A DNA stretch of 24,670 bases from a virus. The stretch covers positions 1-24,670 of IMG/VR virus record IMGVR_UViG_3300014819_000066; one strand, given 5' to 3'. Both the position numbers and the translations under genes were made by a program. Of this stretch, positions 1 through 5,468 are shown piece after piece (positions within the stretch are counted from its first letter, which is position 1; each line of letters starts with the position of its first letter). The notes beneath the pieces were generated by a model. It saw only the letters and a program-made list of their open reading frames with translations. It was not told where the DNA came from and made no database searches.

Positions 1-43
1 TGGATGCTATTACGCCTACCACGATTGTTAGGGTTTTTTTCAT
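1..43 (-). CDS. Exported or membrane protein, N-terminus only
   Basis: Only the first 14 codons are inside the window: ATG at 43-41, reading MKKTLTIVVGVIAS. Two lysines followed by an unbroken hydrophobic run look like the start of a Sec signal peptide or a membrane anchor. A strong Shine-Dalgarno, AAAGGAGA, sits five bases upstream of the ATG and decides the start. An extended -10 promoter (78-86) and an inverted repeat (54-73) precede it, so it probably heads a new transcript. A gene just after terminase with a signal sequence could be a lysis protein, a lipoprotein or an exclusion protein. Too little is visible to choose. Confidence 0.7.
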   Translation of the reverse strand, partial: MKKTLTIVVGVIAS

Positions 44-53
44 GGGGTCTCCT

Positions 54-73
54 TTGTCAGAAGTGCCTGACAA
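54..73 (-). promoter_or_regulatory. Inverted repeat at transcription start (operator or 5' hairpin)
   Basis: TTGTCAG-GCACTT-CTGACAA is a perfect 7-bp inverted repeat with a 6-base centre. It begins at the start site predicted from the -10 box at 78-83 and ends just before the Shine-Dalgarno of the gene at 43. It could be a repressor operator over the initial transcribed region or a protective 5' hairpin. A terminator is less likely because no T-run follows it. Confidence 0.55.
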
Positions 74-77
74 GAAT

Positions 78-86
78 ATTATACCA
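78..86 (-). promoter_or_regulatory. Extended -10 promoter for the exported-protein gene
   Basis: On the minus strand this reads TGG-TATAAT, a consensus -10 hexamer (78-83) with the TGn extension. No good -35 hexamer lies 16-18 bases upstream, as is usual for extended -10 promoters. The predicted start is near position 71. The same TGn-TATAAT form recurs at 269, 10605 and 15289. Confidence 0.6.
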
Positions 87-87
87 T

Positions 88-252
88 TCATTCATAAGAT
101 AAATTTTGATTTTGTTTGCTTAAAACCATTTTTGTTTGGTTTTGATAACGACCAGCACTCATTCTTTTTTGACTACGCAATAGGTTTCTTGGTCTTCGCA
201 AACGTAGGTGTTCACTTTCCCGATGATGAAACGGTATTACGTTTTTAGCCAT
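88..252 (-). CDS. Small basic protein of unknown function (54 aa)
   Basis: An open frame of 54 codons plus TGA starts at ATG 252-250, a few bases after GAGGAA, a good Shine-Dalgarno. The product is rich in Arg, Lys and Gln, with an arginine-rich stretch around residues 17-30 and almost no acidic residues apart from a few Glu, and no Cys. It starts MAKNVIPFHHRESEHLRLRR. Its charge suggests nucleic-acid binding, which is inference only. It has its own promoter (269-277), and the ribosome site and start codon lie inside a palindrome (249-264). It fills the space between terminase and the next gene with no better use. I do not recognise the family. A non-coding transcript is the alternative. Confidence 0.5.
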   Translation of the reverse strand: MAKNVIPFHHRESEHLRLRRPRNLLRSQKRMSAGRYQNQTKMVLSKQNQNLSYE

Positions 253-264
253 GATTCCTCATGG
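249..264 (-). promoter_or_regulatory. Palindrome over start site, ribosome site and start codon
   Basis: CCATGAGGAATCATGG is a perfect 6-4-6 inverted repeat. As RNA it is a short hairpin with a GGAA (GNRA-type) loop. The loop and 5' arm carry the Shine-Dalgarno, and the 3' arm carries the AUG of the 54-residue gene. The predicted transcription start (about 262) falls inside the left arm, so the RNA stem may be only four pairs. A DNA operator is an equally good reading. Confidence 0.5.
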
Positions 265-268
265 TTTA

Positions 269-277
269 ATTATATCA
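269..277 (-). promoter_or_regulatory. Extended -10 promoter after terminase
   Basis: TGA-TATAAT on the minus strand, with the hexamer at 269-274. A weak -35 (TTAATA, 292-297) sits 17 bases upstream inside the end of terminase. The hexamer is followed by TAAACC and then an ATG, the same spacing as the promoters at 10605 and 15289. Here that first ATG opens only a five-codon frame (ATG AGG AAT CAT GGC TAA). Confidence 0.6.
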
Positions 278-2077
278 TTACATTATATTAATATTAAATT
301 GTTTGAAATATGCATCCAGGTCTTTTTGCTCTGGTTTATTTTTTTGAATAATGTTACGCTTATCCCATTCATGCATTTCTTCAACGCTTTTCCTGTCACG
401 GAATGTATGGATTTCTACCATTTGATTTAAGTCTTTAGGTGTATGAGAGATAGCACCAAAAATAGCCCCACAAACAGCGTCTGCAAGGTCCTTAGAGGAC
501 TTTCTAGGGTGGTCTACACGATTACCTTTCATAATTTTTAGTTCTGTAAGTTCTTCATAAAGCAATTCAATGGCTGGCATAGCAAGTCTTTCTTCATACA
601 CAAGCATAGCCATGTCTTCATAGTGTTTTTTAGCAACAGAAACAGTTTCAGTACGAATACCAACTTGTTTCAATTCATTTTGAATATCAAATGACTGCCA
701 ACGGTCAAAGGAAACCATACCTATGTCAAAGCCCTGTCTGCGTAGGTTTTGAATCCATTGCTTTACTTCCGATAGATTAACAGGACCTTCTACTCTTGGT
801 TCCCAATACACTACCGCATCTACTACTACTACAGGTGCTACTTGTTGATAATCTTTAACTACCTGAATATTTACCCACTTTTCAACGTGAGCAATAGCAA
901 CAGCACACTTGTCGTGACGTTGTGCAAGGTCAGCATGAACAAAATATTTTTTATCTGGGTCTGGTTTAAAAGTTTCATCAAATCGTTTAGAATTATCAAT
1001 AGGGTTTCTAATTGTCATGCAAGCACGAACTTTTTCTGTTTGTTTAAAAAATGCATCAGACATGTAGGTTGGGATACAGGCAAAACGTTGCATAGCATCT
1101 CCAAGGTCTGTATAAAAGGCTAATTTAAAATCATCAATTTTACGAGTAGGATTTACTACCCAGGTTGGTCTTTTAATAGCAAACATTCCAGGAAATTTGT
1201 AAGATAGGATGGTGTCTTCTTCCCATTCAATTTCAAGACTGTTTCCTTCCGTATCTTCTGGTAAATCAGGATTCATAATAAATTTATGTTTCTTTACAAC
1301 CACTTCTTTGTCTGCAATCACTGAATCATACTTTTGACTGATGAAGTCTCCAGGATAACGTGGGAAAGATAGTAGGGCTACTTTGCCTAAGTCTGGAAAT
1401 CGGCTGTCTACAGAGGCACGAAAGGCTTTATAGATGTTATCTGCGGTCTTGCCTTGTTCATTACCAGTGCCAACTTCATTAGCAAAACCAGAAATTTCAT
1501 CTAGAACTGCTAAGATAAGGTTTAGACCTTCGTGAGATTCACGTTCGGAGTGTCCAGAATAAACAGTAATAGCATTATTAAACTCAATGCTATCTACTTT
1601 TGCATAATACTTTCCAGCAAACCATGGTGAGCGTTCAATCTTATTTTTAAATCCTTTAAAGAAAACGTTCTTAGCCTGTTGTGCGTTAACAGCGATGTTG
1701 ATAATATCAATAGCATCGCCAGTAGGCTTACCAAAATAACGAGCAGGGTCTTTAAGACAAAGTAGTTTATAAACTATATAGGAACAAGCAACAGTAGAAA
1801 CAAAATCTTTGCCAGAACCTTTACCAAGTTGTAGGATAACCTCATTCTTGGTATATTTATTGTAGTATCTACGACCTTCTTCGTCTCCAAGGATTTCAAT
1901 TACTTCTTCTAATCTGTAGATTTGAGACATTGCTTCAACAATGTCATACTGTATTTGAGATAGCGGTGGTTGGGCAAGATAATCTTCGCCTTCAACAAAT
2001 GTTTTTACATCTACTGGTCTTTCAGCAAATACATTACTTTTTAGTACTTCAAAGAACTCATTGAACATCGTGGACAA
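278..2077 (-). CDS. terL: Terminase large subunit
   Basis: DNA-packaging motor: an ATPase that translocates DNA into the prohead plus a nuclease that cuts the concatemer. Visible ATPase motifs are a Walker A variant GKGSGKD near residues 85-91 and Walker B LAVLDE ending at D193-E194. The C-terminal RNase H-like nuclease shows D383 (VHADLAQ), D458 (SFDRW) and D533 after KDLAD, the expected acidic triad. The full 599 residues are normal for the family. The frame opens with TTG at 2077, nine bases after AGGAAG. An ATG at 2068 gives 596 residues, but the ribosome site is then about 18 bases away, so TTG is favoured. It overlaps the end of the small-subunit gene by 20 bases, implying translational coupling. 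Confidence 0.95.
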   Translation of the reverse strand: MSTMFNEFFEVLKSNVFAERPVDVKTFVEGEDYLAQPPLSQIQYDIVEAMSQIYRLEEVIEILGDEEGRRYYNKYTKNEVILQLGKGSGKDFVSTVACSYIVYKLLCLKDPARYFGKPTGDAIDIINIAVNAQQAKNVFFKGFKNKIERSPWFAGKYYAKVDSIEFNNAITVYSGHSERESHEGLNLILAVLDEISGFANEVGTGNEQGKTADNIYKAFRASVDSRFPDLGKVALLSFPRYPGDFISQKYDSVIADKEVVVKKHKFIMNPDLPEDTEGNSLEIEWEEDTILSYKFPGMFAIKRPTWVVNPTRKIDDFKLAFYTDLGDAMQRFACIPTYMSDAFFKQTEKVRACMTIRNPIDNSKRFDETFKPDPDKKYFVHADLAQRHDKCAVAIAHVEKWVNIQVVKDYQQVAPVVVVDAVVYWEPRVEGPVNLSEVKQWIQNLRRQGFDIGMVSFDRWQSFDIQNELKQVGIRTETVSVAKKHYEDMAMLVYEERLAMPAIELLYEELTELKIMKGNRVDHPRKSSKDLADAVCGAIFGAISHTPKDLNQMVEIHTFRDRKSVEEMHEWDKRNIIQKNKPEQKDLDAYFKQFNINIM

Positions 2078-2594
2078 TGGTAATCACTTCCTGTTCTTTT
2101 GATACCTGCGAAAGTCTACGCATAATCTCGTCACGAATCTGAGGATATTCACTAGCGATATCTCTAAGAATACCAACAAGGATATCTTGTTTGCGTTCAA
2201 TATCTAACATTTCTTCTGCAAGTTCTTTGTTTTCAAGCAAACCTGCTTTCTGTAGCATATCAATTCTAGTTTTTTCTAAGTCCATTACAAGTTTAATACC
2301 TGCGGTTTTAGCCCCTAAATTTGCTATTGTAGTTGCATCGTCAATTACTTCATAAGCCTTAGCAATAAGTCTGCTATAGTGCGTATCTGCCCCTACAAGG
2401 GCTTCTTTAGCCCTAGCACGAATAGCAGCATTGTCAGAAGCCATCACACGCCATTGATTAATATGAGCAACTACCTTTTGTCTTGGCAATGCAAGTTCTT
2501 TAGAAATCTGAGTAGGCTCTTCACCCTGAAGATACTTCTCCACAACCTTGTTCATTTCATCAAGATGTTCAACTGTTAAATCTTCAATTGACAT
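2058..2594 (-). CDS. terS: Probable terminase small subunit
   Basis: 178 residues if started at ATG 2594 (MSIEDLTVEHLDEM). The frame stays open further upstream to 2687, but that part would lie inside the preceding gene. Near the N-terminus EEPTQISKELALPRQKVVAHINQW reads as a helix-turn-helix, followed by a long, charged, mostly helical region (about residues 60-170) suited to oligomerisation. HTH plus helical oligomer just upstream of, and overlapping, the large subunit is the usual small-terminase arrangement. It would recognise phage DNA and load the motor. The assignment rests on HTH and position, since small terminases are poorly conserved. The region before the ATG is purine-rich (GAGAAAGA) without a strong Shine-Dalgarno. 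Confidence 0.7.
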   Translation of the reverse strand: MSIEDLTVEHLDEMNKVVEKYLQGEEPTQISKELALPRQKVVAHINQWRVMASDNAAIRARAKEALVGADTHYSRLIAKAYEVIDDATTIANLGAKTAGIKLVMDLEKTRIDMLQKAGLLENKELAEEMLDIERKQDILVGILRDIASEYPQIRDEIMRRLSQVSKEQEVITIVHDVQ

Positions 2595-2871
2595 TTTTCT
2601 TTTGTCTTTCTCGTTTTGTTGGAATACGCTTAACCCTTTCAGGGTCAAATGAACGCCATGCAGTAGCAGTTGCTTTCTGCATTTCAAAGCAGTCTACCCA
2701 AACTTTACCATTTTCAGTATTAGTTACAACAGCATCAAATTTAAATTTGACACCATGCTCCTCTTCTATTTTAATGATATCACCTTTGGCAATGACAAAA
2801 TTACCAATTTGCAATTCATATTTTCTGTTAAATTTTGTTTCTTGCATTTTAACTGATTTTACTTTTTTCAT
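2584..2871 (-). CDS. Conserved-type small phage protein, unknown function (95 aa)
   Basis: A 95-residue protein with alternating short beta-type stretches: YELQIGNFVIAKGDIIKIEE, then KFKFDAVVTN and KVWVDCFEM. This suggests a small beta-barrel, perhaps SH3- or OB-like. The C-terminus is basic (RVKRIPTKRERQKK). Its ATG forms an ATGA overlap with the stop of the 51-residue HTH gene, and its 3' end overlaps the small-terminase start by 11 bases, so it sits firmly inside the packaging operon. I do not know a function. A terminase accessory or DNA-binding role is possible from charge and position only. Confidence 0.8.
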   Translation of the reverse strand: MKKVKSVKMQETKFNRKYELQIGNFVIAKGDIIKIEEEHGVKFKFDAVVTNTENGKVWVDCFEMQKATATAWRSFDPERVKRIPTKRERQKKNVN

Positions 2872-3023
2872 CTTTTTGATTTCCTTAATCCAAATTTTGC
2901 TAAATAAACATAAATAGTTTCTACGCTAGTGCCACATTCCAAAGCAATTTGCTCTGGAGTTTTTTTGTCTACATGGAATCTTTTACGAAGCCATGCTTCA
3001 TTTGTATAAAACTTATTAGCCAT
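2868..3023 (-). CDS. Small helix-turn-helix protein (51 aa)
   Basis: A short gene from ATG 3023 to TGA 2868, with protein starting MANKFYTNEAWLRKRFHVDK. Residues about 22-45 (TPEQIALECGTSVETIYVYLAKFG) match the pattern of a homeodomain-like HTH: an IA pair, a turn at CGTS, then a recognition helix TIYVYLAKFG. The tail is basic (LRKSKR). Both ends are coupled: TAATG with the upstream RuvC-like gene and ATGA with the downstream 95-residue gene. That tight fit is strong support for a real gene. It likely binds DNA, either as a regulator or as a packaging or recombination accessory. Confidence 0.8.
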   Translation of the reverse strand: MANKFYTNEAWLRKRFHVDKKTPEQIALECGTSVETIYVYLAKFGLRKSKR

Positions 3024-3598
3024 TAATATCCAAACGCCTTATCCCAATTATGCAATGCCCAATGCCCAATAGCACAAGCATCTGCAACATCGTCATCTTC
3101 CAATTGCTTATCATAATTAATATTAACAAAGTTTATAGTTCTTTGTTTGCGAATATTTCGTTCTTCATTCTTAAACCAAGAAACAGATTTTCCTGGATTC
3201 TTCTTTTGAATCTCATGCTTTTCTTCCTTAGTTATCTTTTTATTACCAATGAAGTTTTGCCAAGTCATAGGCGATACAGAACCAATCTTCTTTACCCCAG
3301 ACATAGAAGCAGCCCCAAGCAAAGCACCCTGTACCATAGCCAATTGTGCAGCAGTCTTAGGACTATTCATAAATACTGTGTGTTCAATAATGATGGTATC
3401 AAAATCAAATTTATCAAAGAAGGCTTTTGTTTTCTTAGCAGCATCCATAACTTTGTCATAGGTTGTAATACCTTCAAACTTAATCTTTCCACAAGCAATA
3501 ATCTTTTTATCTTCAAAGATAGCAAATGCTAGGCTATTAGTGCTTGCATCAATAGCACAAAAACGTTTTGGTTTTTTAGTCAAGTTCAATTTTACCAT
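3023..3598 (-). CDS. RuvC-like Holliday junction resolvase
   Basis: 191 residues with an RNase H-like resolvase core. The first strand ends in CAIDAS (D17), E72 lies in TIIIEHT, and the C-terminal helix carries EDDDVADACAIGHWA with D170 and D173. These match the four acidic residues of RuvC. SVSPMTWQNFIGNKK (about 107-121) corresponds to the PxxWK-type segment of the family. It would cut four-way junctions and branches in replicated DNA before packaging. The start at ATG 3598 overlaps the zinc-ribbon gene by 23 bases. A second, unrelated resolvase-type nuclease lies at 5006-5344. Confidence 0.85.
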   Translation of the reverse strand: MVKLNLTKKPKRFCAIDASTNSLAFAIFEDKKIIACGKIKFEGITTYDKVMDAAKKTKAFFDKFDFDTIIIEHTVFMNSPKTAAQLAMVQGALLGAASMSGVKKIGSVSPMTWQNFIGNKKITKEEKHEIQKKNPGKSVSWFKNEERNIRKQRTINFVNINYDKQLEDDDVADACAIGHWALHNWDKAFGY

Positions 3599-3875
3599 TT
3601 AGAATATCCTTAATCTCTTTTAGAGTATCTTTTACATCATCTGGATTAACATCACATGCCTGACAAATTGTTTCTTCTGTATACATTGACAATTGTTTAC
3701 TACAAGATTTACAAAGTCTAACTTTGCCAGCACGTTTCTTTACTTTATCTTTAATATATTTTTCAGCAATTTTTTCTTTAGTTGCCAATTGCCTACATTC
3801 GGGTGAGCAATATATTTGATAAGATAAACTAGTTTTAAACTGTTTGTCGCACCAATCACAATGCTTGTTTTTCAT
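3576..3875 (-). CDS. Double zinc-ribbon protein (99 aa)
   Basis: Two Cys4 sets are visible: C6xxC9 with C23xxxC27, and C55xxC58 with C71xxC74, joined by a lysine-rich helix (about residues 33-52). The first ribbon (CDWCDKQFK...YCSPECRQ) resembles the zinc ribbons fused to HNH nucleases and other phage nucleic-acid proteins, but no nuclease motif follows. The acidic C-terminus (DVKDTLKEIKDIL) may pack as a helix. It overlaps the Cas4-like gene by 20 bases upstream and the resolvase by 23 bases downstream. A nucleic-acid-binding accessory of the recombination genes is the likely role, by inference. Confidence 0.75.
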   Translation of the reverse strand: MKNKHCDWCDKQFKTSLSYQIYCSPECRQLATKEKIAEKYIKDKVKKRAGKVRLCKSCSKQLSMYTEETICQACDVNPDDVKDTLKEIKDILNGKIELD

Positions 3876-4674
3876 CTAAAGGCTCCAAAGATTTAATTTT
3901 AATCTCTCCAGAACCTGCAGAAGCACAAGCCGCTTGTATAGGGCATGTTTTGCATATCTTTGAATTAGAACGATAGTTTTTCTCAGGCAGGGTTTTATCT
4001 TCCCATGCCTTACGAACAGTTCTCATCCATTCAAAAGTGTTCTCTACCCACTCAAACATGTATTGATTTAATTCAATAGGAAATACCAATAATTCATGGT
4101 TATTTTTATTTTCATAAATCAGTACTGATTTGTTTTTGTTAAGGATTTTCATGTAAATCAATAACTGAATAAGATGTCCAGTTTTAGGTTTACCTGATGT
4201 TTTGCGATATTCAAATGCCTCATGTGGCATTGTTTTTATTTCACCGAGAAGTTCCTTTTCTTCCCAGTTAAGCATTACGTCACCAAATCCAAATATGGGT
4301 GGATTTTCATAAGTAACTTTAAATTCAGAATCAACTAATAGTCCTGGAACATTTTTCATCGCTTCCTGAATACGCTCATGTGATTTTGTTCCAGCAGTCA
4401 TATTTGCACCACCATATGCATCTGCGTTATCTGTAAATACAGCACCTTCAAATGCTAAATACCAGTAGCGTGGACATTCTCCATGAGAATATGCAATAGT
4501 GCTAGGTGCAAAAGTTTTCTTTTGTTGAAATTTGTCTACACGGTTAATTGTATAACCAGAATTAATCTTTGCAATTAATTCATCTTTGTCCAAGAATGAA
4601 GGTTTTGAATTTGAATTAGTTTCAACCTTTTTTATCATTACTTGACTTAATAAGTTTTTTGCCATAATAAACAC
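3856..4674 (-). CDS. Cas4-like PD-(D/E)XK exonuclease with Fe-S cysteines
   Basis: 272 residues from GTG 4674, or 269 from ATG 4665. RecB-family nuclease motifs appear in order: H99 in GTKSHERIQ, D132 in GFGDVML, E145-x-K147 in LLGEIKT and QLLIY (Q170, Y174). One cysteine upstream (C67 in ECPRYW) and three at the end (C241xxC244xxxxxC250) give the four-cysteine 4Fe-4S arrangement of Cas4 and AddB-type nucleases. It probably resects DNA ends for RecA-mediated recombination. GTG 4674 overlaps the preceding stop as TAGTG, while ATG 4665 has no clear ribosome site, so the start is unsettled. No CRISPR array or cas1/cas2 is present, so a CRISPR adaptation role is not indicated. Confidence 0.85.
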   Translation of the reverse strand: MFIMAKNLLSQVMIKKVETNSNSKPSFLDKDELIAKINSGYTINRVDKFQQKKTFAPSTIAYSHGECPRYWYLAFEGAVFTDNADAYGGANMTAGTKSHERIQEAMKNVPGLLVDSEFKVTYENPPIFGFGDVMLNWEEKELLGEIKTMPHEAFEYRKTSGKPKTGHLIQLLIYMKILNKNKSVLIYENKNNHELLVFPIELNQYMFEWVENTFEWMRTVRKAWEDKTLPEKNYRSNSKICKTCPIQAACASAGSGEIKIKSLEPLDEKQAL

Positions 4675-4979
4675 TAGCGAGTAATATATTTAAGAGCCGA
4701 AACGAGGTTGTTAATAGCCTCAGCAGCGGTATAATAAATATTTTTTTTCGCTCTGTCTCCTTTATCTACGTTAGTTAGCCATGTGGCTTTAAAGGACATT
4801 TTCGCAGCAATTGCTTGCAGACGAACAATCTCCACTTGTGCAACGTTAAGGGGAATATCTGGCTTAAGAATCACCTTAGCAATAAAGGTAAGAGCAGTAG
4901 TCAGTTCTTCATCATTCATAAAGTCAGCAATCTCTGTAAGACCATTGACCATTTCAATAGTATTGGTTTGTTGTTCCAT
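4674..4979 (-). CDS. Hypothetical protein (101 aa), first gene of the packaging operon
   Basis: A 101-residue, mostly helical protein with no cysteine and no motif I recognise. It starts MEQQTNTIEMVNGL and has amphipathic helices around residues 12-36, 44-62 and 80-98. A good Shine-Dalgarno, AAGGAAAC, sits about seven bases before ATG 4979, and a near-consensus promoter lies just upstream (5005-5034). It is therefore likely the first gene of the transcript leading through the nuclease genes to terminase. Its stop overlaps the GTG of the Cas4-like gene. Function unknown. Confidence 0.8.
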   Translation of the reverse strand: MEQQTNTIEMVNGLTEIADFMNDEELTTALTFIAKVILKPDIPLNVAQVEIVRLQAIAAKMSFKATWLTNVDKGDRAKKNIYYTAAEAINNLVSALKYITR

Positions 4980-5004
4980 CTTGTTTCCTTAATGTTATAG
5001 TTCT

Positions 5005-5034
5005 ATTATACACTATCAGGCGGTAATTGGTCAA
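5005..5034 (-). promoter_or_regulatory. Sigma70-type promoter before the nuclease/terminase operon
   Basis: -35 TTGACC (5029-5034), 18-base spacer, -10 TATAAT (5005-5010). Five of six and six of six bases match the bacterial consensus. The -35 and spacer lie in the last codons of the Hjc-like gene, and the -10 overlaps its TAA. The predicted start near 4998 leaves an 18-19 base leader containing the AAGGAAAC ribosome site of the gene at 4979. Confidence 0.7.
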
Positions 5035-5344
5035 GTATCATCTCTAGTAGGGATAACTCAATGATTGCTAATCTTGTTTTAATACCTTCTTCACCAAGGA
5101 CAACTACGATTGCTGGATTATCATTATTCCTTATAGCATCCGTAGTTGCCTTAGCCCATACTTCTTTATTTAGGGTAAAGGACTTACCAACTTCTTTAAA
5201 GTCAACGGTAAATCCTTCCCACGAAGCATCTCCTTTATGAGTTCCCCTACCAGAGTTCTTGTGTTGTTTAGCCCCAAGACGTTTGCTCTCACTTCTCTCG
5301 CTCAAAGTCCTGCTTCTTCTTCTTAGTTTGTAGACTAACTTCAT
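5006..5344 (-). CDS. Hjc-like PD-(D/E)XK nuclease, probable Holliday junction resolvase
   Basis: 112 residues from ATG 5344. The core SGRGTHKGDAS (D39) followed by FTVDFKEVGKSFTL (D48-x-K50) has the KGD...(D/E)xK layout of archaeal Hjc and phage resolvases. A helix with W63 (EVWAKATTDAI) and the strand PAIVVVLGEEG complete the small nuclease fold. It would cleave branched DNA. The start is uncertain: ATG 5344 lies 56 bases inside the upstream zinc-finger gene, whereas TTG 5305 (residue 14, MSERSESKRLG) gives a 17-base overlap typical of this genome and would follow an AAGAAG purine run. The first 13 basic residues are not needed for the fold. Confidence 0.7.
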   Translation of the reverse strand: MKLVYKLRRRSRTLSERSESKRLGAKQHKNSGRGTHKGDASWEGFTVDFKEVGKSFTLNKEVWAKATTDAIRNNDNPAIVVVLGEEGIKTRLAIIELSLLEMILDQLPPDSV

Positions 5345-5468
5345 TGAGATGTTTTTCTGGACACATCCAAGTAATTAGTTTTTCTACTGGATAAAGTCTG
5401 ACTGACTTTACTTCTACCCTGCAAGTATGACAAGGAAATTTTCCTGGATAGACTGTATACTTACCCAT
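5289..5468 (-). CDS. Small zinc-finger protein (59 aa)
   Basis: ATG 5468 to TGA 5289, with protein starting MGKYTVYPGKFPCHTCRVEV. C13xxC16 and C36xxxH40 (CPEKH) can bind one zinc in a small treble-clef or ribbon. The tail is basic and runs over an AAG repeat (KKKK). It overlaps the end of recA by eight bases and runs into the Hjc-like gene, so it is embedded in the recombination cluster. The zinc ligands and coupling support a real gene. It probably binds nucleic acid or a partner nuclease, by inference. I know no named family for it. Confidence 0.7.
   Translation of the reverse strand: MGKYTVYPGKFPCHTCRVEVKSVRLYPVEKLITWMCPEKHLNEVSLQTKKKKQDFEREK

Noticed and set aside
42-248. Plus-strand open frame of 68 codons
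   Set aside because: It runs antisense over the 54-residue gene, the palindromes and the start of the gene at 43, has no ribosome site, and no other plus-strand gene exists in the window.
842-1123. Plus-strand open frame of 93 codons inside terminase
   Set aside because: It lies opposite the nuclease part of terminase, whose motifs are intact. It is an AT-rich antisense shadow.
3050-3532. 160-codon plus-strand frame
   Set aside because: It is antisense to the RuvC-like gene, whose four catalytic residues are in the minus frame.
3856-4674. CRISPR adaptation module suggested by the Cas4-like nuclease
   Set aside because: No repeat-spacer array and no cas1 or cas2 in the window. Cas4-like nucleases are common in phages without CRISPR.
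5313-5327. AAG trinucleotide run
   Set aside because: Short run encoding the lysine tail of the zinc-finger protein. Not a microsatellite or attachment site by itself.
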